A DNA stretch of 64,000 nt from Aquila chrysaetos chrysaetos (taxonomy: Eukaryota > Chordata > Aves > Accipitriformes > Accipitridae), in NCBI RefSeq assembly GCF_900496995.4, contig NC_044020.1, forward strand, positions 11,922,001 to 11,986,000, written 5' to 3'. Under the pieces are notes generated by a model. It saw only the letters and a list, made by a program, of their open reading frames with translations, did not search any database and was not told where the DNA came from. Of this stretch, positions 10,828 through 22,265 are shown in pieces; the first letter of the stretch is position 1; every line of letters starts with the position of its first letter. The position numbers and the translations under genes were made by a program.

Positions 10828-13626
10828 ACACCTGTGGCCTTCCCCCCGTTACTCCCCAGTGGCTGTTCAAGCGTGTTAGTGGGGCCGAGGAGGCCTGTCC
10901 TCGCTGTTGGCCATGGCACGCCGCCCTGAAGCTCCTTGGAGAGCACCAGTGCAATGCGGCTGTCATCAGCCCTACGTGGCTGCTGACAGCCACCCACTGT
11001 GTGCAGCTGTGAGTGTGACCAGCACGTCCCCAGGCCACCTCTGCTCCTCTCCCCATGCTGCGTGCTCCCCCTGCTCCTTCAGGCTGGGGCGCAAACAGAT
11101 GGAGAGCTATAAATTATATTCACACCTTCGTGTCCTGTATCAAACCTTCTTTCTGCCCTTCCTCCATGATCAGTGATTTTAGAGATGGCAACAGTTTGGT
11201 CTCGCTTGCAGAAGATCCATTAAAGTTAATTGGACTATCTGCTATCAGAGCTGTAGCAAAGCCAGAACTGACGCAACGCATTTGTTTTGGTGAGAAACTC
11301 TTGCTCAGCAGTCCTGGGAATAAGTGACTAATTAGAGAAGAGCCAGAAGGGATGTATGACTGCTGAATAAGGAAGCTGTATGGCTGACTGTAAGTAGCTC
11401 CAATATGTTTGCTTTCATTATACAGATCCAATAAACCCTTGCACTGGACTGTGACAGTAGAAGACCATGACAGAGCCCTGAGAGAGTCAACAGAACAGGT
11501 GAAAACCAAGCAATACCATTAAAAATGTTTACTTTGGTGTACTTGCCCCTACAATATTTCTCAAAACAGATCTATATGCACAGTTAAAACAGTGTTGACA
11601 GCAAGGCAAAATGACTGATATGTAGCACAGATTGAGGAATGAGAAAGGAAATTCAGTTACTCTGGTCTCTTTCAACTAACTTGCAGTTTATAGAAGTATG
11701 TTTTATATCCGGTTCTTATTACTAGCTGTAAAAAGTCTTAAAATCTAACAGAGATGACTGAATGTCCTCAGCATCTTACTTTCTTAGTGTTGAGCAATAT
11801 ATCTGTCTATAAAAAGCTTGCTGACTCTTTCTTCCTAATGGGGAAGAGGAAGAAATACATGTGGAAAAGAAGCACAAGTGACTCACGCTAGTCTTCTGCA
11901 AAAGCTTAGTGGCTTGTGTTTGCACAATGAAGCAGTCAGCCTTCACTCTAGGCTCAGGAGGTCTATATAATCTGTCCCAGCAATCTTCTCAACTGAAAAA
12001 TGGAGAAGTGGGGGATTTGTCTTCAAAGTCTTTGCACCTTGTTTCTTTTCATGACCTATTTTGAGCTTGGTCATTGCTTGTGGGATTTTTGCCCTCTCCC
12101 TTTACAAGTATGCTTTCAGGATGTACTTAGAGGGCAGCTTGTTCCTTCTCTGCCCTGGTCACAGGTGAGGCAGGTGGAAACCATTGTGGTGCATCCCCAC
12201 TTTGACATGCTGAGCTATGACTCCAACATTGTCCTGGTGCAGCTAGACATACCTCTGGAGTACAACGCTGCTGAGGCCAGTATGTCTGCCCAACAGCACA
12301 GAGATATCATCTTCCTCTTCGCTCTGTGCTATGTCTGGATGAGGGATCATCAAAGAAGGTGGCTCTTCTGATTTTGCATGTTTGCCTATTATGAGCAGAA
12401 CTCACATTTCCATCTCGTATTTTCTTCCTCTGCCCAGAACTAACCTCAAATTGGTTTCCCAAGCAGATGGGAGCCGAGCTAGGCAGTTGCAGCAGACATA
12501 AGTGCCTGTACTTGAGAATGAAATCTGTGAGAGAAATTACTACTTCAGTCACCCCGGAGGGATCACAGCCAGGATGCTTTGTGCTGGCGTTGTTTCTGTA
12601 GGAGGCTAGGACTCCTGTCAGATAAGGTAAAACTAAAGGTGAGCGCTCGTGAAGATGTCTGCACATGGATGTCTGTAGATCATCTAGGGAAAGGGACTGG
12701 GGAGGACAGAGGAGAAAACAGCATGTAGCAAGTGACAGTTAAAAGCTCCATCAACTTGCTTTCCCTGGAGTGGACAGTACTTACAAGAGCAATAGATGCA
12801 GTTGATCTGTATGGGAGATATATGCAATGTGCAGTGCTGCTTGGAAGCGGGACCACAGAGTTTAGTAGTGTTTCTCTGGACTGTAATTTTTATGAGACCT
12901 GTGGAAGAGAGGATGTTCTTCCCTTGCACTTCCCGAGTCCCATACCTTATCCCAGTGAAACACTTCCCATTGTAGCTTGCTTGGAACTCTTTTTCATGGC
13001 ACTTTTTTCTCAAGAAAAACTATGATGACTTCTATTGTTTCTATAAAACTCTTGTATTGAGAGCACTGTTCAAGAACCGACTAATCTCCCTGAAATCATG
13101 AGGCAAGCAGGTAAGAACAGCTGAGTAAATAAAAGGCAAAGTAATTCTGACTGAGGCACTGTCAAGCCAAAATGCGGGTTCTGCTCAATACTGCAATCTT
13201 ATGGCAGACTAATAAATTATGTGTAACACTAAAGTGCACTACTCAGTCATATTTTGTCTGCAGCCTGTGCTCAGTCTTCACTCCACGCTGATAAGCAAGC
13301 CTTTAAATCACTCCGTTGCAGGCTAGGGCTGAGTTGCACCAATGGCTGCATGCTCTGTTCCTGCAGGAGGCTTTTTCTTGGGCAAATCTGATCTGTGACA
13401 GCTCTCTTAGCCACAGCAGTGCGGAGGCCAAACGGGATAACTGCGAGTCCTCTCTCTTTTGGTTCCTAGGGTGGTTCTGGTGGGCCCTTGGTTTGCAACA
13501 AGGAAAATGGAGCATTTGCTCTTTACGGCATTGTCAGCTGGGGTGTTGGCTGTGCCAGCCCAAAGAAACCAGGGGTCTATTCAAGGGTGAGGATTTTCTT
13601 GTACTGGATAAGACTGCTGATGAAAG
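10828..13626 (+). pseudogene. OVCH1: Protease domain 2, heavily damaged (five exons)
   Basis: Exon 10828-11008 encodes TCGLPP, the activation site KRVSGAEEAC, CWPWHAALKLLG and TATHCVQ with the catalytic His. Exon 11426-11498 encodes WTVTVEDHDRALRESTEQ. Exon 12165-12358 encodes VETIVVHPHFDMLSYDSN; the catalytic Asp is Asn here. It then shifts by +1 near 12271 (194 nt, where the flanking phases require 3n+1). In the shifted frame RPVCLPNST and CAMSG appear, followed by TGA at 12340 in place of the Trp of SGWG. Exon 12467-12621 has TAA at 12499 and TAG at 12607, between QLQQT and VPVLENEIC and before DSCQ. It ends at CAG followed by AT, a lost GT donor. Exon 13470-13626 reads GGSGGPLVC, so the Asp of GDSGG that supports the active site is Gly. 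It ends with IVSWGVGC and PGVYSRV. No active protease could be made. Confidence 0.85.
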
Positions 13627-16600
13627 GTGAGTTTTCTTTGTCTGAGTGAGATGAGTCTTGAATATAATCCCTTTGTATAAAAGATCCCAAGTGCATTGAG
13701 GTTTTGTCTGGTAGACTTTCTGAGGCAACTTAAGAGGGAGGAAAAAAAAATCCAGGTGATTTCCTGCAGAAAGTCTCCACTTCCTCCCCTTCCTCATGCC
13801 TTGCCACTAAACCAAGTGTAGCTGAAATGAGAATGGGAGTTTCAGAAGCATAAGACTTGCATTTAGCACTTCTGGCTCTCAAATTGACTATAATCTTTGG
13901 ACAGATACTTTTCTCAGTAAAAAGCGTCTACTTGTGAAAATGCCCACCAGCCCCACACTTTGATGGGCAGAATAGTTTGGGACAATGCTGTAAACTGAAC
14001 TTGTGCGTCTGTGTATCTAGATATATTTAGCACCACATTCAGGAGTCTGCAGGATAAATTTCACCAGAGAAAGTGCTGGAGAAAGAGTAGCGTATGCTAG
14101 TGAATAAAGACTGATTGCATGAAAGTGATGATATCTTACAAAAAGAAGAGGGCCCCTGTTCTTAAACTGGGGGGGCCCTCATGCAGAGAAATGAGGGGAG
14201 CAAACCTGTTTGGGGTGCTCCATGTGAACCCAGCATTGCCATACTACTTCGCCGCACCAGCGGTCTCTCTTCTTTTTTCCCCAGAAGTTTCTTTCCTGCT
14301 GAGGCCCCTCAAGTCAAGGTGAATTTGGCTTCATAGTTTCATTGGCAAATGGAGAAATCCACCACTTTATCTTGTTTAATCTGATGGGATTTGAGAGATT
14401 TCAAAAAGCCACCATATAGCTTCAAGTCTTTTTTCCGTGCTAAATAAACTGATTTGTCATTCTAAAGAAATGTTTTGCTTTGGCTCAAGTAGTTGCACTG
14501 GGAAACTGCTGATGCAAAACCTTTGTCTTCCAGAGCTTTATTCCTCCTCCTTCCCCGCATGTGCACATGTACAGCCAAGTATGTAATTCTCTATTTAGTG
14601 AATAGTTGTGATTGTCCCACAGCATTTCTTAAGAAAGAGGAAAAACCTAATCCTGGACAGAGTTTTCATGTTTCTGTCCATCCTATATTTTATTCTATTG
14701 CTGCCAGCAGAAAATGGAGGACTTCTGCTAACAGGAATAAATTTATTTTTTTTTCTGTATCCTGAACAAAGTGTGCTGTACTTATGAGCAGGAAATTAAA
14801 GTATATATTGAAGAAAAGAGCACATTGTGGAAAATGCTCCACTCTCAGGTCAGATGAGCACTTGGACTCTCCTGCTTTGTGCTGCAGCTGCTGGTCTTTC
14901 TCCCTTGTGGCATCATTCATAGTCCCACACTGACCTAACAGAAATGTTAGTACAGGTGCTGACTAAGGGAGAACTTTCTTCTAAACTAAAACCAGTTAAC
15001 AAAACAAGTCATCACTTGTATGGTAGCCAGACCATCCCCACAGATAAGCTGGGAGCTGGCTAGAGATGTTCCATACACTTGGATCTGACAAAACTGGCTG
15101 CTGACCACTGACTCTCTGAAGGCTGTAACGGCTTTCATGGATTTACTGTAGGTCAGGCAGTTTATGCAGGGAATTGCTCAGCTCTGTAGCTGTAAATCTT
15201 TCCCAGAGGTGGAGGCTGTAGCATTGCAAACAGTTTTTACACATGGCTTTGTACAAAAGGTTCAAAGCCCTGAGGGCTCTTTGAGCCAGATACTGACCAT
15301 TGGCTCCTTCATCTGACCTTCGTATGATTGCCTTCCTATTGCGGGAAGCGCTTGGCCATGCTGTCTGTTTCTGAGTTTTGTATTAAACCGTCTCTAAGCG
15401 TGCTGTGCCTCTCCTCACGTGCTGACCAGAGCGTCCTGCAGGGCAGTGGCAGTGCACGGGAGACCTCAGCGCAGGAGCAGCCAGCGAAGCTGCCCACAAA
15501 GCTAACGGGGCAGGCGTGCACGCAGGGTACCTGCAGAACCGTGTGGAGCTGACGTGTGCCAGAGCCTGCGGCGCTGGGTTTGCAGAAGGTGGTGGAGCTG
15601 GTTCAGTTTAGGAACAGCTTTGGGCAGAGCCTGGTAACAAAGTCTGAGTCTCCTAACATCTCGGTGCAAGTGGACACAGCTCTCTGGATTTTGTCCTGGG
15701 AAGAGTGTGTGTGTACACACAGGGAGAGGGGAGGGAGGCTAGTGAGCAGAGCCACGGGAAGAAAGACTCTGTTGTGGCTAGAAACAGTGAGTTCACGTGG
15801 AAGAGCCAGGGGTCCGTCAACACTGATGCTGCAGGTTTCCTGTGCACTTGGGTATGGTGCTTAATCTGTTCTCTCTCCCTTACTCTCCTTGGAATGAGGT
15901 ATTTTTTTATTATTTTTTATTTTTCATGTTTTGGACTGAATTTCTCAGGGCAGGGACAGTTACTTAACCTCTTATGCATGTACTGGAGCTGTGGTCTCGG
16001 GTGAAGCGCTCTGTCAGCTTCTGCTGCTTTTAAAGCACAGCAAACGGCCCCGTCCTACTGATGTGCCTCCTCCTGCCTATTAAGCATTTAAATGTTTCTC
16101 TGCCTCTGATGCTGTGACAGTGTTGGAGGAAGACTGATGAAAAGGCTGAAGTGCCCCTGAGTTACTGGGTGATGCTAGCTCTGGCAACAAATTGGAGAAT
16201 GCTGTTGCTCACGGCTTTAAAAAGCAGTCTGTTCAGGAGGGGACGCGCTACCGGCTCTGCTGGCAGACTTGTGCTGTAGCCAGGGTGTTGGCATGCAGCG
16301 TGTGCTTTCCTCCTCTTCCCATGGGCACCCTTGCTGGTGCTCCAAGACATCACACCACTGAGACAAAAATAGGTCCCCCGAAGTGATAAGCAACGGGAGG
16401 TGGGGATGCTTTCTCTATTCGGGAAAGTGCAGTAGAGCCAGTGACTGTGGGGACGTCATTAGCACAGCAGCTCCAGGGCTGGTTAGCCTGGCCTGGAAAC
16501 GTACGCAAGGCTCTCGCCAGCACTGGAGCGGGCTTGTCTCAGCTGAGCTGCTCGTCGCTGCGTGAGCTCGAAGTCACCGCAAGCGCGTGGTGCTGTAATG

Positions 16601-18135
16601 ACCTGAATTGGGGTGTCACCCTGACTGCAAAAATTCTTTTTAAAATGAACCTACAGACAAGCTCTTGTGGCTCAGCCTGCTGGGCTTTACTCCCTTCCAG
16701 ACTGCGGTACCCATGCTGCACTGCCATTCCCTGCTGTCCTCCGCTGCAAGCACAGGGCCCGCGTCGTCCAGCAGTGCTGAGTACGTGCAGGAGCCCTTGC
16801 CTCACCCTTGTGCAAAGCGATGATGTGATTAACTCATTGCTCTTCAACCTAGACTGCGGTGGAAGAGGTTTCTGGTTTTTTTAAGGCCAGGGTCACGCTT
16901 CCACCTGTGCAGTGCTGTTCACACTGCAGCACCTTCCTCAGGAGGCAAATGTTCCTCATCTCCCTTCTGGATTTGAAGGATTTCTACCCAGCAGAAGGGC
17001 TCAGCTCTCCCCACTCTGAGCTCTCAGCATCCCGTGCAGGTACGCAGAGACACGGCGTGGTGTCAGCATCCAATCTGAGCAGAAAGCTCATAAAAGTTGG
17101 TGTGGGAGGAAGCACACTTAAACAGAATTTAAGCTGCTCTACAGAGGGTATGACTTTAAAAACTGCTGCCTTGGGAGGCAAACAACCCTATTATGCTTGG
17201 TACTAAAGGGACATACAGTTCTCATTAGTGATCTTGTTTTCTCTCCTCCTGCTCTGTTATAACCACTCAGATGCTTCCAAATATTTCCCTGTTGATTTGG
17301 TCTCTTATTTAACAAGTGTTGAATCTGACTGCACTGTGTGTGCGTGTAGCTACAAGCTAAGCCTCCTCCTGTGCTTCTGGAGAACCAGCGAGTGCATAGA
17401 CAAAAGCATAATATTTCATAACTCTTGTCAAGGGCTGTTTGCAAGGTCAATTAAAAAAAAATAAATTACAATTCTTCCTCAGTAGTGAATGAGCATTTGA
17501 AGTTGGTAGGCCCATTAGCCTAGGTCCCTGATCAACCTGGTATCTGTTTATCTGTTTTCCAGGCATTGATTCAAAGCATAGCTCAGAGCAAATCTGCAAG
17601 CAAGTCTGCGTTCCTCTAAGGCCCGGCAGCTCACTCCTTTATGCTGCCTAGCTTGCGTCTGCTGCCTGCATCTATGAGGCTAAGGTGACAGGACTGCCTT
17701 GTGACCCTGTACACTTCGAGAACTCCTGCAGGCTTGTACCAGCCTGCATGCCGGACCTTAAGAAATGATCAAACTGATGGGAAAGGGTTTAAAAAAAAAA
17801 AATAAATTAAATCTGCCCTGTGTAGGGTTGAGCTTTTTATCAGAGCCATTTGTTTTGGCCAACTAAATGTGTGCCTTTTTAGTGGCTGCAGTGGCTGTGC
17901 TCTTGCCAGTGATATCAGGATATTCAAACTTCCAGCAAGTCCAGTAATACCAGAGGATGGAGGTGGAACCAGTTAAAAAAAAAAAAAGAGAACTAAATAT
18001 TGGAAAACCATTTCCCACTAATTTTATTGACTTGCTAGACTATCTTCAATCATAGGCAGAACTGGCAGGTTTTGTAGAAAGCTCTTACTGTCTTTTCTTA
18101 ATGCTTTTATCACTGAAGTGCACATTTATCCACAG
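13627..18135. other. Intron of 4.5 kb between protease 2 and CUB3
   Basis: This is the largest gap between recognised exons on the 3' side of protease 2. In other inter-module positions of this gene a short linker exon occurs, and one could be hidden here. Exon 13470-13626 leaves in phase 1 and 18136 enters in phase 1, so none is required. The interval holds a perfect short inverted repeat at 14148-14180 and A-rich tracts near 17451 and 17790. I recognised no gene, CR1 copy or RNA gene. Confidence 0.5.
14148..14180. repeat. Perfect 9-bp inverted repeat (hairpin)
   Basis: GAGGGCCCC at 14148-14156 is answered by GGGGCCCTC at 14172-14180 across a 15-nt loop. It lies in the intron after protease 2. 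The stem is GC-rich and perfect but far too short for a microRNA precursor. No function is claimed. Confidence 0.6.
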
Positions 18136-21100
18136 AATGTGCGTCAGAAGTGGAGTTAGAAGAGCCCCGGGGGTTTATCTCTGCTCCTTCCTTGTCAGGA
18201 TACGTGGGAAGCACAGAGTGCTCTTGGATACTCCAACTGTCTCTGAAGGGCATGGCAAAGATTATAGTAAAGCATCTGTCAATATCATCATCACTGAACT
18301 GCCAAGAGGAGTTTCTTGAGATTTATGAAGAGAGCCAGAGAGGAAGAAAACTGCTAGGTAACAACAAACAATCCAGCTGAGGACACTCAGTCCTAGAAAT
18401 CTCTCACTTTCACTTGGGCCACTTTCAGAAAGGGTTTCCAGCTGAAGTTGCCTGGCTCCGATGTGTGGCAGCCTTATGTTAAGCTTCAGAGCCCAGGCTG
18501 TAAGCTTGGCTGAAGACCTTAATCCCTGTATCAGTGTGCTGCGTTGACTCAGTAGAAGAACAGCCCTCTTGGTACACTAAAGAATGGTAAAAAAAACTAT
18601 ACAGAAATAAGCTATGGTATTTGGGCAAACCCTTATGGACTCTTGTCTATATAAGTGACTTGTGACCTCCTGTATTGACAGCTTCTTTTTCAAAGTCAGT
18701 GCCCCTTCCTCCATACCCTCTGAGACAACAACGTGAGATGCAGTGATGGTACTTATTATTTACCTCTTGCAGGTGGAATGAACGACACTGAAGCATTAGC
18801 GCCTGGGAAACAGGGGTGTGACTCTTTATACCAGAAAAGGTATTATCTTCTATGCAGAAGGCTATGGTCTTCCTCACCTTGACCCTGCTGAGGTGCAATC
18901 CAGTCATTGAGACACTAGTCTAGATGAACACAATCCACAGAATTAAAAGAAAGCTAAATTAAAATGAAAGTGAGAGCTTTAATGTTGTTTAGTGGAAAGT
19001 TTAAGTTTCTAGAGGTCTATATGTTTGCATGTGTACTGCACACTGTGCAGTTAAGTAAAAATCTAGTTGGAAGTGCAGTGTGGCAGAGAGCAGGAGCACA
19101 CCAGGGAAACTCCATTTCAAAATGCATGGTGGAAATGCTTCTTGTTTCCTGTTTTAAAGGCTCTATACACAGAGTAGGAGAAAAGGAGGAAGGGGAAAAA
19201 GTGGAAGAGATAAGATGCAGGGCGGTATTACCTACATCTGTTTAAAATGGCAAGTCAAATGCCAACTTTCTTGTCTGCTGTACAAGATGTGTAGTATATA
19301 AACATTTTTTTATTTCAGACAATAAATTTCTACCTTCGCTGTATTGACATCTTGGGACAGAAGGGAGAACACCTGTGCCTTTATGTACACAAGTGATAGG
19401 CTTTAATTTAGCTACTATCACTGAAATATTGTAGGGTCACTGGAGCAGATTTGTGGCCATGAAAAATACAAAACAAGGTGTCAATGTCTGAAGGGGTAAA
19501 GAATAAAACATGCTTTACTGTACAAACCTGAGGAACCAATATTTTAATAGTCTGTGGGGGTTTGATTTACTTCTTCCCCCCCCCCCCCCCCCCCCCCCCG
19601 CCGCACGCAGTCATTCTGAAAAGGATTTAGAAGTACAGAGGAGCATTACAGGATTCAGGGGTCGGTCTGGCTCTCTACAGGGAGAGATTAAACAGACTCA
19701 ACAGGCTGGAAAAGATAATGGAGAAGTGCATGGCTTCAGAGACTGCTATGAATGGCACAGAAAGGTGACTAAGGAATGCTTAGCTCCTAATTTTTGCAAG
19801 GTAAGGAGTACGGACATCAAAGGGAAGTATCAGACAGCAACTTGAAAGCAAAAGGAATTAATTAGAACTTGTTGGCACAAAATGTAAATGGGGAGGGGGG
19901 AAGTAACGGGAAAGGAGTGGAGGAAAACTCATGAAGGCTAGATCTTGCAGAGGTTTTATTGGGTGTGCTGGAGGATCTCTGACCTGTGAAGATGTTCCTT
20001 CTCCCAGCATCCCCTCCCAGCTCTTCAATGTGGTTTTTTTTTTTTTCCCCTCTGTCATCCCCCTTTACTCTGCCTCTGGATAGGTTTAATTTATTGTGAT
20101 TACGGATGTTATAAACTAGTTATACAGAAGCATTTCTCCTGGGTCGGTATTCGCATTGATAACCTGGTACACAAAGTGTGGTGGAGAAATCAACCATCAG
20201 CCTTTGGGAGCCCTGCTGGTGAATTCTAGTGTATGTGCTCTCCAAGTATTTTCAAAATTAAGTGAAGTCTCTGGAAAAAGCTTTTGGATAATAGCCATTC
20301 TGGGTTAGACCCTCATCCTCTTACATCACACAAGTGCTGTGATGGCTAATGCTCTAGAGAAGAGGCCCTATTTAACTTCTATCTGGGTGTAGATGAGGGC
20401 TATGTGCATGACCATCATAGCTCTCATATAAGGGAAATAAGCTGGTTTTTGCTGACACTTTGTTACCACATGTGGTAGTAATGCTTCCAGACAAAGACCT
20501 TTAGGGTAATGAAACATGCTAGCAATATTTTTTTCATTAAGAAAAAAACACCCACCAAATCTAAAGTTTAGCATGTCAGTTAACTCTGAGTTGGGAGTGA
20601 AAGGACAGGAGAGGAGAAAGGTAGAGGATGTGCTAAGGGGCTCTTAGAGCATTCCACAGCTGTCTTCCTCCAAGAACTTATTTATAAATGCACACAAAAA
20701 AATTCTAAAAGTATGCCTATTGCAGCTGAGAATAACAGTTTAACTATCATAACTATTTATATGCAGGACAGAGGAAAATAGTATCAGAAATGGGGCCATC
20801 AGTCAAACTTTTCCCTGAATAGGAGTCTAATAGATAGCTCCCTGGAGTGTCCTCCAGCACACAGACTTGCTGCTGTGTAATAGCATTTGTTATGGCTGGC
20901 AGTTTTTCAAGGTTGGGTATATTAAACTAGATTCCTATGTCTATTTATATGCCAACATATTGAAACAACCTGGTTTGGGTTTTTTTGGTTTTTTTCCCCT
21001 TCTTCTCTAGAGCCGGTGAACAACAAGTCAGTGGGTGCCTGTCTCTAAACCAAATAACTTTTACTGAGGAACCTAAAACATAGACTTGGGCTTTAATGTC

Positions 21101-21761
21101 AGCATGAGCTAAACTTTAGGATGATGGTATGACAGGCAAAAAAGAGGCTGCAAAATCCAGAGAGCCAGAAAGTAACCTGAAAACAGTTTAGCATGCTTAA
21201 CAACTGAAAGTACCTATCAGTGGAGATGGAGTAATGGCAAAAATTCCCTATCCCGTCTCATTTTCAGTTTAAGTCCAAGAATGAACCCTTAAGTAGTCTA
21301 GCAATTTTTCAGGATAGGTAAAGCAAACAAAATGCCTAGCCTCGTAGGTAGACTTGGGGCAGCTGATACTGTGCAATGAACTGAACAAATCCTTGCTGGC
21401 CAGCATAGACTTCTAAACAGTAGGGCACTTCTTGCAGGACAGGGGCTGGAGGTGCTGCCTGCTGCCTCATCAGGAGGTGGCTGCTGAGCAGCCACATTAC
21501 CGGCATTGAACATCTTTCAAATGTGAATAATTCCTCACTTTTCTGCCTTTCCACAGAGTAACTTGTATGACTTTTGCCTGCATTTCTCAAATGGTGTTTT
21601 TACAGTGGTAGTGGTGTGTTTGGATTTGCTTCTAGCTGTGTTATGCGGTACCATGCAGTCTCCTGTGCTTCTCCAGAGGCCCGGACCTGTAGTGAAGACG
21701 GTGCTCTGCTCCATTGGCCCTGCTGCTTTCAGCATTGAATACTTGATGCTCAGGGTGCAAG
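18136..21761 (+). pseudogene. OVCH1: CUB domain 3 (two exons, little damaged)
   Basis: Exon 18136-18357 (222 nt, phase 1 to 1) is fully open. It encodes CASEVELEEPRGFIS, CSWILQLSLKG and CQEEFLEIYEES, a clean CUB first half with its three expected Cys. Exon 21636-21761 follows a TTCTAG acceptor and encodes AVLCGTMQSPVLL, GPVVKTVLCS and FSIEYLMLRVQ, the second half including the Leu-Cys-Gly motif. Phase arithmetic places its end at 21761, where the donor reads GC rather than GT (GCAAAG). That is either a GC-AG intron or a decayed GT donor. No stop lies within the coding parts. Confidence 0.75.
19576..19599. repeat. Homopolymer C tract (24 C)
   Basis: An uninterrupted run of 24 C, followed by GCCGC, lies in the intron inside CUB3. 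Such a run can form i-motif or G-quadruplex structures and is a common place for length errors in assemblies. It is far from any exon. Confidence 0.9.
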
Positions 21762-22265
21762 GCAAAGCCAAACTGTACAATCACTTCTCTCTAAAGATGA
21801 ACTGACCTGTTTGACCTAAGCTTCAAGAAGGTACTTGTTTTCAAGATGCCTTTACTGACTTTCTCGAGTTTTTACATACAGATGTTCTCCAAACATATGA
21901 AAAACAAGAGGTCTTCGAAGCTCTAGCCTGGATAAAACTGACTGATATGCAAAATGCTGAAGCTTGAAACAAGCCTAAAGTGAGTTTGAGTTTTGTAGGA
22001 TTATGATGAACAAGGTCTGGCCTGTAGAATAGGAATGTAGTAGCTTTCCCAATTAGTTTGTCCTCTAACTGAACACATCTTTTTACAGATGAACTTTTAA
22101 AATGAGTGTTTCAAGGTTCTGCTTTTAGATTGGCTCTCACCTGTGATCCATGCTTTTCTGTGGGGGTGACATGTCATATAGGAATTGCCATGGTCCCTGG
22201 TGAAAGTCCATTTAAAACTTAATATTAAAGCTGAATTTAATGCTCTACATTCTTATTCTTTCCAG

